Of a DNA stretch of 64,000 bases, positions 18,556 to 27,125 are shown piece by piece. How positions within the stretch are numbered: the stretch's first letter is position 1; each line of letters begins with the position of its first letter. Below the pieces are notes generated by a model. It had not been told where the DNA came from, searched no databases, and was given only the letters and a program-made list of their open reading frames with translations. Origin of the DNA: Varibaculum vaginae (GTDB lineage Bacteria > Actinomycetota > Actinomycetes > Actinomycetales > Actinomycetaceae); contig NZ_UWNY01000001.1 of assembly GCF_900604285.1 (NCBI RefSeq), positions 620,001 to 684,000 of the forward strand, given 5' to 3'. The position numbers and the translations under genes were made by a program.

Positions 18556-21500
18556 GTGGCTCCCGCCTCTGAATCTTCCGCTCCTTACCGGCACCCCAGT
18601 GTCCAGGTTTTTATTACTACGCGGGGACGTACTCCCTATCTTGAGCAAACCTTAAAATCTCTTCGAGCCAGTCGCTACCCCGTATCATCCCTGGTGGTAG
18701 TGGATTCTGATCCTAATAGCGACCTCACTCCCTCCGAATTACGTCCCTATGCACCTTTGCATTACTCTCAGGTAAAAGCCGCCAATCTAGGACAAGCCGT
18801 ATGTACCGCCCGTGCCGACAATCTGGCGGCAGTGGACTATTTATGGCTTTTACACGACGACTCCGCTCCCGATTCCGCCTGTCTGGGCGAGCTTGTCCAG
18901 GCATTCGAAAATTCCACCACTCTGGGAATCGCTGGCCCTAAAGCCTTGGATTGGGATAAACCCAAAACTCTGGCCTCGGTGGGTATTCACGCCACGCGCA
19001 GCGGGGAGCGCCTTATTCCTTTCGATCCGGGTGAAGTGGATCAGGGGCAATACGACGGTATTAGTGACGTGCTGGCAGTAAGTACCGCGGGACTCTTAAT
19101 AAAAGCCCAACTCTGGGATCGCTTGCGTGGAACCAGCCCCCTACTCAGTCGTTTCAGTGAGGCTTTAGAACTGGGGCGTCGCGCGCGAATGGCTGGTTAC
19201 CGAGTTTGTCTGGTACCGGAGGCGCGGATCTATCACGCCCAAGCCGGCCTCTATCGCCTACGTAAATATTTACAGGATCGGAGCCTGAAGGAAACCGCCG
19301 CTGAAAAAGATGCCGAAAACAATCCGAGGGGAAGGTTGAAACAGCTCCCCAAGTCCGAAGCGCAGGCCGATGAACTAGATGGGTCGAGTTTGGACTCAAA
19401 GGAACAGCTGACGGTGGATAAAGTTTCCTCGCTGTCTGAAGTCTCTAGTGGCGCTGCAGGTAACCTGGCTAAAGAAGACGATTTACTGGAAGAGAAAAAT
19501 GATTCCGGTGAAAATGACGTGCAAGAGGAAAACGAAGGGGACAACCGGCCAGAGGATCCGGATGCCCCTGTTCCTCATCAACCGGTTTATGTTTATGATC
19601 CGGTTCCGGTTACCCCCTTGGCTGCTAGGGCGCCCCGGGAAAAAAGAAAATCTTGGGCGACGCGACGGGCAGACAGCTATATTTATCGCGCGCTAACTAT
19701 TAACTCGCTGCTCCTACCGTTGTGGGTAATATTTTTGCCTTTTAAATCAGTGCTGCTAGCACTGTATTGGGTGCTGCAATCGCAGGGGCAGCGGGGAGCA
19801 GTTGAGATACACTCCGCTAACCGGGTATGGGGGTTGTTAGGGAAGATTTTTTCGGCACGCCGGATTCAGCGGAGGCAGTCCCAGATTTCCCGGCGAGAAC
19901 TTTCCCGCTTGGAAGTTCCTGCCAGTCAACTGCGAAAAAATCGCCGTCTAATCCGACGGGTAAATCGGGAACACGGACAGACAGCTCTTAAATTAGGGGC
20001 AGTAGCTAAAACCCAACTGGAAAATATTTCCTGGCGCGCCCAAATAATCTTCTGGTCATTATCTCTATTTTTCTTGGTAAGTAGCCTACTGGGGATGCGG
20101 GCATTCCTGGGAGGAATGCATGGTGGTTTCTGGAGTGTTTTGCCTGGTAACTGGCGAGACTTTTGGTTTTTGGCAACCAACTCTTGGCGCACCCTCTCCA
20201 CTGGGGTAAGTGGTTCTCCTGACCCGATTACTTACCCGCTACTAGTTGTCACCGCCCCCTTCGCCATTTTCGGCATAGCCCCCACCGCGGTTTTGCAGTG
20301 GTTACTGATCTTCTCTCCACTGGGAGCAGCAATCTGCGCATGGATAGCATCGTCCGCATTCACCCGGGTAAATCCCCTGCGGGCTCTGATCACGCTGAGT
20401 TGGGGAGCGGCGTTGCCGCTATTGCTTTCTATGCAGGCTGGTAATGTGCCTGCTGTCCTGTGTCACATCTTTTTACCCCTGGTAGTTTGGGGAGTGCTTT
20501 CTTATTACGGTTTACGTCGCCCCTACTTCTTGGCGGGAGTATTGGATACCGAGGAATATCTTCCTAACTATTCGCGCAGATCTGCGGCAGGTATCGGAGC
20601 GCTCACGCTAATAATAGTAAGTGCCGCCGCTCCCTGGTTCTGGCTGGTGGCGCTAGCTCTTGTTTTGGGTTGCACCCTAAGCGCGAAGATAAAGAAACCT
20701 TTGTCCTTCCGAAGGCTATTTTTGCAGCTAGGGGGCGGAGTGGCAATACTGATTCCTGCTTTGCTCACGCTGCTGCCCTCTTTGATCTGGGCGCTACGGA
20801 CCCACAGTTTGAGCGCTTATCTGTTCCTAACTCCTTCGACTTTTTCTCCGCTATCTATGCGCTCGCAATTGCAGGTTATGGGGCAAGTTTTATCGGGTCT
20901 CCCCCTAATTCTGGGAATAGCCTCTTTTGTCTGCGTGCTGTTGGCTGCTATAGGTGCCTTATTTACCGGACGGGAACTGCTGGGAACCCGCATGGCATGG
21001 ATGTTTACCCTGGTGGGCATCGTAATTGGAATTGTTTCGGTGACTCAAATAGTTGCTCCTGGACAAAGGCCCTGGCCATTGCCAGTATTTTCCCTTTTGC
21101 TAATGGGATTATTGGCTGCGACCGCACTAGGATGGGGCGCGGTGCAACCGGTAAAACCCTGGCGTTACCTGTTAGGTAGTCTGATTGCGCTGGCACTAGT
21201 TTTTCCACTGGCGACCATAGCTACTTGGGCGATTCCTGCGGTGAATACTCCTTTGAAGGCTGGCGCTGACCGCGCTCCCGTGGCCTTCTCGATATTATCT
21301 GCCTCGGAAAAACGAACTCGGATGTTGCTGATAGATCGGGCAGGGCGCAAGTACCGGCTGGCGATGCGCCGTGACGCTGGTCCGGGGATGCTGGCCACCA
21401 ACTGGGAAATACGGGTAAAATCACCCAAGCAGATTGCCGCTCCCGAAAACCAGATTTTAGCCTCTCTAGTAGCGGGAAATGATCTTCGGGCCGCAAAAAT

Positions 21501-22002
21501 CTGTGCTGATTTAGCGGTAGAACAATTGTTAATTACCAAGCAAGCTGCCGTCGATGGTTTGAACGCCAGATTAGCTTCCTCCAGTTATTTCCACCCGGTC
21601 TTAGCCAATGCTGATTACAGCGTGTGGCGTTTAGACACCTCCAAATTCTCTCCGCCGCGTTCGGATGCCCGGGTGCGAATTGCCGCCGGGAAGCAGCAAG
21701 AAACAGTACCGTCAGGGATATTAAACGCCGAAAAAAATATTTCTTCCTCCTCAAAACAACGTCAACTTTTGCTGGCAGAAGCACCTTCTTCTGCTTGGAA
21801 GGCTCGGATAGGCGGTCACGCCCTGCAATCCCGATCCGAAGGGGGACTGCAGTCCTTTACGATTCCGGCTGGTAACTCCGGAAAACTGGAACTGTATTTT
21901 GCTAATCCAGTACGTTACCTCATGATAGGGATATTCCTACTAGTCTACCTGGGTGCGTTCGCCGCTTGCCTTCCGTTGGCAGAAAGGAGCGAGCGAAAAT
22001 GA
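18556..22002 (+). CDS. GT2-family glycosyltransferase with large membrane domain
   Basis: A 1148-residue protein. Residues about 10-240 are a GT-A glycosyltransferase family 2 domain: VFITTRGRTPYLEQTLKSL, VVVDSDPNSD, the LWLLHDDSAPD metal-binding acidic region and GRRARMAGYRVCLVPEARI. A disordered, strongly acidic linker (about 250-350) follows. The C-terminal two thirds have about a dozen hydrophobic segments, then an extracellular domain ending in one more membrane segment. This layout suggests transfer of sugar from a lipid or nucleotide donor to an envelope polymer. The start is GTG 18556, four bases after whiB. It overlaps the next gene by ATGA. Confidence 0.8.
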   Translation: MAPASESSAPYRHPSVQVFITTRGRTPYLEQTLKSLRASRYPVSSLVVVDSDPNSDLTPSELRPYAPLHYSQVKAANLGQAVCTARADNLAAVDYLWLLHDDSAPDSACLGELVQAFENSTTLGIAGPKALDWDKPKTLASVGIHATRSGERLIPFDPGEVDQGQYDGISDVLAVSTAGLLIKAQLWDRLRGTSPLLSRFSEALELGRRARMAGYRVCLVPEARIYHAQAGLYRLRKYLQDRSLKETAAEKDAENNPRGRLKQLPKSEAQADELDGSSLDSKEQLTVDKVSSLSEVSSGAAGNLAKEDDLLEEKNDSGENDVQEENEGDNRPEDPDAPVPHQPVYVYDPVPVTPLAARAPREKRKSWATRRADSYIYRALTINSLLLPLWVIFLPFKSVLLALYWVLQSQGQRGAVEIHSANRVWGLLGKIFSARRIQRRQSQISRRELSRLEVPASQLRKNRRLIRRVNREHGQTALKLGAVAKTQLENISWRAQIIFWSLSLFFLVSSLLGMRAFLGGMHGGFWSVLPGNWRDFWFLATNSWRTLSTGVSGSPDPITYPLLVVTAPFAIFGIAPTAVLQWLLIFSPLGAAICAWIASSAFTRVNPLRALITLSWGAALPLLLSMQAGNVPAVLCHIFLPLVVWGVLSYYGLRRPYFLAGVLDTEEYLPNYSRRSAAGIGALTLIIVSAAAPWFWLVALALVLGCTLSAKIKKPLSFRRLFLQLGGGVAILIPALLTLLPSLIWALRTHSLSAYLFLTPSTFSPLSMRSQLQVMGQVLSGLPLILGIASFVCVLLAAIGALFTGRELLGTRMAWMFTLVGIVIGIVSVTQIVAPGQRPWPLPVFSLLLMGLLAATALGWGAVQPVKPWRYLLGSLIALALVFPLATIATWAIPAVNTPLKAGADRAPVAFSILSASEKRTRMLLIDRAGRKYRLAMRRDAGPGMLATNWEIRVKSPKQIAAPENQILASLVAGNDLRAAKICADLAVEQLLITKQAAVDGLNARLASSSYFHPVLANADYSVWRLDTSKFSPPRSDARVRIAAGKQQETVPSGILNAEKNISSSSKQRQLLLAEAPSSAWKARIGGHALQSRSEGGLQSFTIPAGNSGKLELYFANPVRYLMIGIFLLVYLGAFAACLPLAERSERK

Positions 22003-23327
22003 ATAAACCGGCTCCTAAATCCGTGATTTCGTTGGTTTCCGCGCTAGTTATTCTCTTGGCTGCCGGGGTGCTCTCACTGGTGTTAGTGAGGAATCTCCCT
22101 GCCGTTTCTATCTCTGAGGACACTGGTAGCGAGGTGGCGGTACCGGCGGCTGTCCAGCAAGTGGTGTGCCCAGGAATGCCAGGTGGCGACGCGAAGGCCT
22201 GGGTGCAAGGAGCTTCGGCAACAGGAGCAGCCGCGGTGTCCGACACTTCTGGCCGAGTCCTAGAGAGGGGGGTCGCGGCTTCAGTGGGTAAATCCGGCTT
22301 GAAGCTGCAGGCAAAACCGGTAGCCGGAAAAAATGTGGCCATTGTGGGATATGTTAGCGGCAGTGGAAAAGAAGGCGAAAATGGATTCTACGCGGATCGT
22401 TGCACCGCCCCTACCAATCGTGCCTATTTCCTTACCCCCGGAACTACCACTGGGAATGCCTCTACGCTACATCTGGTGAATCCAGCAGGAGCTCCCGTTA
22501 CCGCCCGGATTCAAATCTGGACTGAACAAGGACCGCTACGAGCCAAAGTGACACAAAAAATTCCTGGGAAAGGCAGTGCATCTCTGATGCTTGACGGACA
22601 AGCCCCCGGGTTTACTCGCCTAGGAGTTTTAGTCGAGGCCGGCGGTGCCGGGGTGGCGTCCTGGGTGAACACCACTTTGGCTACCGGAGCCCAAAAAGCC
22701 GGTGCTGTGCATGTGTCCCCTTTGGCGGCGCCGGCAAATCAAGTCCTGATCCCAGCAGCTAAAATTACTGGTAAAGCCAGTTTACGGGTGCTTAATCCCA
22801 GTCCCACGGTGGCTACGTTGCAGGTGTCGCTTATGAATGCGAAAGGGGAAACTCCGGTTTCGTCTCCCAAAAAACTACAGGTAGCTAGGGGAGCAATTTT
22901 CGATATCCCCTTGGGGGGAGTGAAAGACGGGGTAGCGGCAGTGAAACTTAGGTCCAATCAGCCGGTAGTGGCCGCGGTTTTCGGGGAGGAAACTTTTGCC
23001 GGAAAAGGAACTCTGGCGGTGTATCCCTCGGCTGCTGCAAGTACTTCGGGTGCAGTACTAGTTAATGAACAAGCCGCAAACCTGGCATTTGTAAGTAATC
23101 GGTCTCAAAAAATTATTTTGACTTCCACGAATAAAACCCAAGAGATTGCTGTCAAGGCTGGTCAGGTATCGCAGGTCAAGCTGGAAAATGGAGTTTGGCA
23201 GTGGCAAAGCGAGAGTGATTGCTTCATCGGACAGTTAGTGGGGGATCCCTCTGACGCTTTTCGCACCATTGGGATCGGCAAAGCAGTTCGGGAAGTAGCA
23301 GCGATCTCGGTGCAAGTTAATCCCTAG
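21999..23327 (+). CDS. DUF5719-family secreted protein
   Basis: A 442-residue exported protein. A signal-anchor (VISLVSALVILLAAGVLSLV) is followed by VVCPGMPG, then repeated beta-rich segments such as LHLVNPAGAPVTARIQIWTE and LRVLNPSPTVATLQVSLMNA. This arrangement fits the actinobacterial DUF5719 family, which accompanies the GT2 membrane glycosyltransferase in many genomes. ATG 21999 overlaps the glycosyltransferase stop (ATGA), so the two are translationally coupled and may form a pair at the membrane. The molecular function is not known. Confidence 0.75.
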   Translation: MNKPAPKSVISLVSALVILLAAGVLSLVLVRNLPAVSISEDTGSEVAVPAAVQQVVCPGMPGGDAKAWVQGASATGAAAVSDTSGRVLERGVAASVGKSGLKLQAKPVAGKNVAIVGYVSGSGKEGENGFYADRCTAPTNRAYFLTPGTTTGNASTLHLVNPAGAPVTARIQIWTEQGPLRAKVTQKIPGKGSASLMLDGQAPGFTRLGVLVEAGGAGVASWVNTTLATGAQKAGAVHVSPLAAPANQVLIPAAKITGKASLRVLNPSPTVATLQVSLMNAKGETPVSSPKKLQVARGAIFDIPLGGVKDGVAAVKLRSNQPVVAAVFGEETFAGKGTLAVYPSAAASTSGAVLVNEQAANLAFVSNRSQKIILTSTNKTQEIAVKAGQVSQVKLENGVWQWQSESDCFIGQLVGDPSDAFRTIGIGKAVREVAAISVQVNP

Positions 23328-23412
23328 ATTCTACATACTCTCGATAACTACGGTAGAGGGCGAGCTACAATTTTTAAGGACTATCTTCGAATAAGTTTTC
23401 GCGAACCTTAAA

Positions 23413-23832
23413 CTAATCGCGGATAGGAAAAACATCTTCGGGCAAACACCCGATCTCGCTACTTAAATGCTCTGCGAGTACCGATTTTACCGCGTGTTTG
23501 ATATCTTCCTGGGTGCGGCAACGCCACTGGATGGGTAGACGATAAACCACAATCCGGGTAGCTAGGTTTCCACTCTTATCTGCCGGAAAAAGTCGTCCAA
23601 GTACTGCCCGGGTGGATTCCCATTCAGCCGGATCCGAGGGAGGAATGTCTTCCACCCCGAACTCAATACGGCTGACTGCCTGGTGCTTGCGGGCAGCTAG
23701 GGTAGCCAGATCCACTACTAGGTGGTCAAATTTTTCTCGTCGCGTCCTCCAAGCTGGAACTACCGGTAGAAAGGTAACCCCCCGGGCACCTCGTCCGTGG
23801 CGATCTCGCCGCTTTCGTGTCAAACCCCTCAC
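23413..23832 (-). CDS. Zincin-like metallopeptidase-family protein, HExxH absent
   Basis: A protein of about 139 residues resembling the actinobacterial zincin-like family near DUF3499: RKRRDRHGRGARGVTFLPVV, FDHLVVDLATLAARK, IEFGVEDIPPSDPAEWES, RIVVYRLPIQWRC. The HExxH zinc motif is not present; the corresponding helix reads AVKSVLAEHLSSEIG. The protein is therefore probably not a peptidase. GTG 23832 follows GGTAGGG at good spacing and leaves room for the divergent DUF3499 promoter; a TTG at 23892 is also open but would nearly abut the other gene. It lies convergent to the DUF5719 gene. Confidence 0.7.
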   Translation of the reverse strand: MRGLTRKRRDRHGRGARGVTFLPVVPAWRTRREKFDHLVVDLATLAARKHQAVSRIEFGVEDIPPSDPAEWESTRAVLGRLFPADKSGNLATRIVVYRLPIQWRCRTQEDIKHAVKSVLAEHLSSEIGCLPEDVFPIRD

Positions 23833-23894
23833 GAGAACGCACCCTACCGCGAGTTTGGCTTGGGTTTTATTTCCCGCGCCGCTAACGTGCAATT

Positions 23895-24371
23895 GTGCGG
23901 GTAACTAGATCATGTTCCAAAACCGGCTGCAACCAAGTGGCGGCAGCCACCTTAACTTATGTATATAAAGATTCCACGGTAGTTCTTGGTCCTTTGGCAA
24001 CCCAGGCGGAACCGCACGCCTACGATCTGTGTGCCGAGCATGCTAATACTTTGACCGCTCCCAGAGGGTGGCAGGTAGTGAGGTTAGCCAGTGAGTTCAG
24101 TCCAGCAGAACCCAGTGATGACGACTTAGAGGCACTGGCGAACGTAGTACGAGAAGCCTCTAAACGCCGGCACCTTTCCACCTCAAAAGTTAATAAAAAT
24201 TGGGATGGGCGTCTCAGTCCCGAAGCTACCAGTGGTGGCAGTGTACATCCCGGACACCAGTATGATGCTAACGCTAAGCAAGGGATAGGCCCGGAAGCTC
24301 GGCCTATTCCAGAGCAGCGTCGCGGTCATCTGCGGCTGTTACCGGGAGGGTTGCCCGACCAAAACGAATAG
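23895..24371 (+). CDS. DUF3499-family protein
   Basis: A 158-residue protein whose first 70 residues match the DUF3499 pattern: CSKTGCNQVAAATLTYVYKD, VLGPLATQAEPHAYDLCAEH, WQVVRLA. Three or four Cys plus a His suggest a small zinc-binding fold. The C-terminal half is polar and low in pattern. In mycobacteria the gene sits beside a zincin-like gene and whiB2, and here the same neighbours occur. The GTG start has no strong ribosome site. Its function is not known. Confidence 0.85.
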   Translation: MRVTRSCSKTGCNQVAAATLTYVYKDSTVVLGPLATQAEPHAYDLCAEHANTLTAPRGWQVVRLASEFSPAEPSDDDLEALANVVREASKRRHLSTSKVNKNWDGRLSPEATSGGSVHPGHQYDANAKQGIGPEARPIPEQRRGHLRLLPGGLPDQNE

Positions 24372-24464
24372 ATACAGTACAAATGCAGTTACCAGATTCA
24401 AAGAAATGAGAGTAGGCGCGGGCAATACCACTAAAAACCGCTTCGGCATGGCACAATAGAACTT

Positions 24465-25148
24465 ATGACCGTGAAAATTTTGGTAGTAGACGACGATGAG
24501 GCACTCGCGGAAATGGTGGGCATCGTAATGTCAACCGAGGGCTATAAATCTGTTTTCTGTCACCATGGTGATCAGGCATTTGAAGTTTTCCAGGAAAGTC
24601 AACCAGATTTGGTGCTGCTCGATGTGATGTTGCCCGGCAAAGACGGGGTGGAAATCTGTCGGCAGATTCGGGGGGTATCCGATTTACCGATCATTATGTT
24701 GACGGCAAAGTCTGATACCGCCGATGTTGTAGCCGGTCTCGAAGCGGGAGCCGATGACTATATCCCGAAGCCGTTCAAACCAAAAGAATTGGTGGCCAGG
24801 ATTAAGGCAAGGCTGCGGGGGCGTAGTAGCGACGGAGAAGGTGAAGATGTCGACCTGGGGGATTTGCATATTGACGTAGCTGCGCACGAGGTTTTTCGGG
24901 GCGGGGTGCGTGTTGATTTAACTCCTTTGGAGTTCGACCTGCTATTAACCTTGGCGCGTTCACCTTGGAAAGCTTTTAGTCGCGAAGAATTATTGGAGGA
25001 AATTTGGGGTTACCGCCACGCTAATACCGACACCCGGTTGGTTAATGTGCACGTACAACGGCTGCGCGCCAAGATTGAAGAAGACCCTGAGCATCCTAAG
25101 ATTGTGCGTACCGTGCGAGGGGTTGGCTACCGCGCCGGAGGCAATTAG
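24465..25148 (+). CDS. mtrA: Response regulator MtrA
   Basis: A 227-residue OmpR-family regulator. The receiver domain shows ILVVDDDEALAEMVGIVMST, the phospho-acceptor Asp in LVLLDVMLPGKDGVE and the Lys in DDYIPKPFKPKELV; the winged helix shows LTPLEFDLLLTLARSPWKAF and VRTVRGVGYRAG. The identity as MtrA follows from this sequence plus the order mtrA-mtrB-lpqB. MtrA controls cell division and cell-wall hydrolase genes. There is no obvious ribosome site before ATG 24465, so a leaderless transcript is possible. mtrB starts six bases after the stop. Confidence 0.95.
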   Translation: MTVKILVVDDDEALAEMVGIVMSTEGYKSVFCHHGDQAFEVFQESQPDLVLLDVMLPGKDGVEICRQIRGVSDLPIIMLTAKSDTADVVAGLEAGADDYIPKPFKPKELVARIKARLRGRSSDGEGEDVDLGDLHIDVAAHEVFRGGVRVDLTPLEFDLLLTLARSPWKAFSREELLEEIWGYRHANTDTRLVNVHVQRLRAKIEEDPEHPKIVRTVRGVGYRAGGN

Positions 25149-25154
25149 GCGTAG

Positions 25155-27125
25155 ATGGATACGCAAACCCCAACTCAGCCAGAACCAGCAAGAGCACCCA
25201 GTAGTTTTTGGGGATTGCTACGACAAAAACGGTGGCGACAAAGCCTAGAAGTTCTGGGAAATAAAATCGCACAGTTTCCGGTTGTCCGATTTTTTCTTTC
25301 TTCTATCACTGCGCGGATAACTGCAGTAATGGCGTTGGCCATTGCGATTATGATGGTGATTTTGATTGCCTCAGTAACCGCGCATGTTTCAAACGGAATT
25401 TTCCAAAAACGCCTAAATATCGTGTTACAAGATGCTTCTTTGCGTACTCAGAGTTTGCAGACTTCTTTAGATTCCCTAGTAGTGGATTCGGTGAGCGGAG
25501 TTCAGGACGCTGCCTACACCCTAATTTCTGATCAACGCGATGCGTCTGCGGGTGCCGGTGGAGTGGGCGCGATGTTGTTAAAAGACCCGAATGAAAGCCG
25601 GAACCTGGCAATTAACGAGATTATTGACCCGGAACAGCGGGCTCTGATTACTAAGAGTTTGCGGAAAGCAGTACAACAGGAAGGAGGCATCCACTGGCAG
25701 TCGGTTTCCCTAAAAAATTCTCAAGGAGACAAAGTTCCCGGAATTGTGGTCGGAACGCGAGTTGTGCTGCCATTAGTGGGTAACTACGAAACCTATCTGG
25801 TTTATTCTTTAGCTTACGAACAGCAAACTATCTATTTGGTTAACCAGGTGTTATTCCTGGGTACTGCGGTGCTGTTAGGAGTGATTACAGTACTAATGGC
25901 GGCAGTTTCTTACTCGATTTTGTCACCGGCACGGCGAGCGGCGAAAGCAGCTCGGAAAGTTTCTGCTGGTGACTTTCAAATTGAGTTACCGGTTCGGGGT
26001 ACGGATGAGTTAGCTCAACTATCTCAAGCTCTGAATAATATGGCGACTTATTTGCGGGAACAGATTAGCGACTATGAAGAATTATCAACTTTGCAGCAGC
26101 GGTTTGTATCCGATGTTTCCCACGAATTGCGCACACCGTTAGCTACCATCAGGATGGCAGCAGATTTAATTTACGATGAACGTGATCAGCTGTCGGCTAC
26201 CAATGCCCGTTCCGCTACTATTCTGCATCGTCAAGTTGATCGTTTTGACAAAATGTTGGCGGATCTAATCGAGATTTCCCGAATAGATGCTTCTGTGGCG
26301 CAATTGTCACTGTCGGAAATCGACATTTACTCACTGGTAGAAGCAGTGGTGGAGTCGAATAGGGCGTTGGCTGAAAGTATGGGGGTGGAAGTTAAACTGG
26401 AAACTTTCGGCGACACGGTAGCGGAAGTCGACCCCACACGCATTACTCGAATTGCTCAAAACTTGGTGGTAAACGCGATCGAGTTTGCAGAAGGCAAACC
26501 TGTGCGAATCAGTGTGGCAGGTTCACGTACGGCGGTAGCTTTCCAGGTTAGAGATCATGGGGCGGGAATGACCGACGGGGTTGCGCAACATGTTTTCGAT
26601 CGCTTTTACCGTGCGGATCCTTCCCGTAAACGCACCACCGGAGGTACGGGACTGGGGTTGGCGATATCTGCCGAGGATGCAGCACTGCATTCCGGGTTGC
26701 TCACAGTCTTGTCTTGTCCGCACCAGGGTTCCGCTTTTACCTTGCTATTGCCCCGCCGTCAGGGGGAGGAAATTGAGGACATTCCGGTGCAGGTAGAAAA
26801 TCAAGACTTGATCGCTGCCCGCCAGCTATGGGCGAAAGATCATCCCGAGGATATTATTCTGTCCGATAGTTTAGAAGAATCATCTTTCCAGGTACATCAG
26901 GTTCGCACGGACGTTCCTTTAGGGGACGAATCTATAGGTGCAGATGAGGGTTTCCCCCGTATGCCAGCTGATTTACCTCCAGAGATTTTGGAGGCCACCC
27001 CGGCACATCCTTTGCCGCACCTGCCTGAAAATGACAGCGTGATTGATATCCAGGGAAGAATCAGTAATCTAGATTCTCTTCCAAGGCAGACATCAAAGAA
27101 TGAATCAGGAGGAGAAACTTTGTGA
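25155..27125 (+). CDS. mtrB: Sensor histidine kinase MtrB
   Basis: A 656-residue membrane kinase. Membrane segments lie at about residues 55-75 (ITAVMALAIAIMMVILIASV) and 225-250 (QVLFLGTAVLLGVITVLMAA), flanking an extracellular sensor. Then come HAMP, the phospho-acceptor motif SDVSHELRTPLATIRMAADL, and ATPase motifs NLVVNAIEFA, DHGAGMTDG and FYRADPSRKRTTGGTGLGLA. It phosphorylates MtrA. An acidic, Pro-rich tail of about 120 residues extends beyond the kinase core. Its stop overlaps the lpqB start by four bases (GTGA), indicating coupling. Confidence 0.95.
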   Translation: MDTQTPTQPEPARAPSSFWGLLRQKRWRQSLEVLGNKIAQFPVVRFFLSSITARITAVMALAIAIMMVILIASVTAHVSNGIFQKRLNIVLQDASLRTQSLQTSLDSLVVDSVSGVQDAAYTLISDQRDASAGAGGVGAMLLKDPNESRNLAINEIIDPEQRALITKSLRKAVQQEGGIHWQSVSLKNSQGDKVPGIVVGTRVVLPLVGNYETYLVYSLAYEQQTIYLVNQVLFLGTAVLLGVITVLMAAVSYSILSPARRAAKAARKVSAGDFQIELPVRGTDELAQLSQALNNMATYLREQISDYEELSTLQQRFVSDVSHELRTPLATIRMAADLIYDERDQLSATNARSATILHRQVDRFDKMLADLIEISRIDASVAQLSLSEIDIYSLVEAVVESNRALAESMGVEVKLETFGDTVAEVDPTRITRIAQNLVVNAIEFAEGKPVRISVAGSRTAVAFQVRDHGAGMTDGVAQHVFDRFYRADPSRKRTTGGTGLGLAISAEDAALHSGLLTVLSCPHQGSAFTLLLPRRQGEEIEDIPVQVENQDLIAARQLWAKDHPEDIILSDSLEESSFQVHQVRTDVPLGDESIGADEGFPRMPADLPPEILEATPAHPLPHLPENDSVIDIQGRISNLDSLPRQTSKNESGGETL

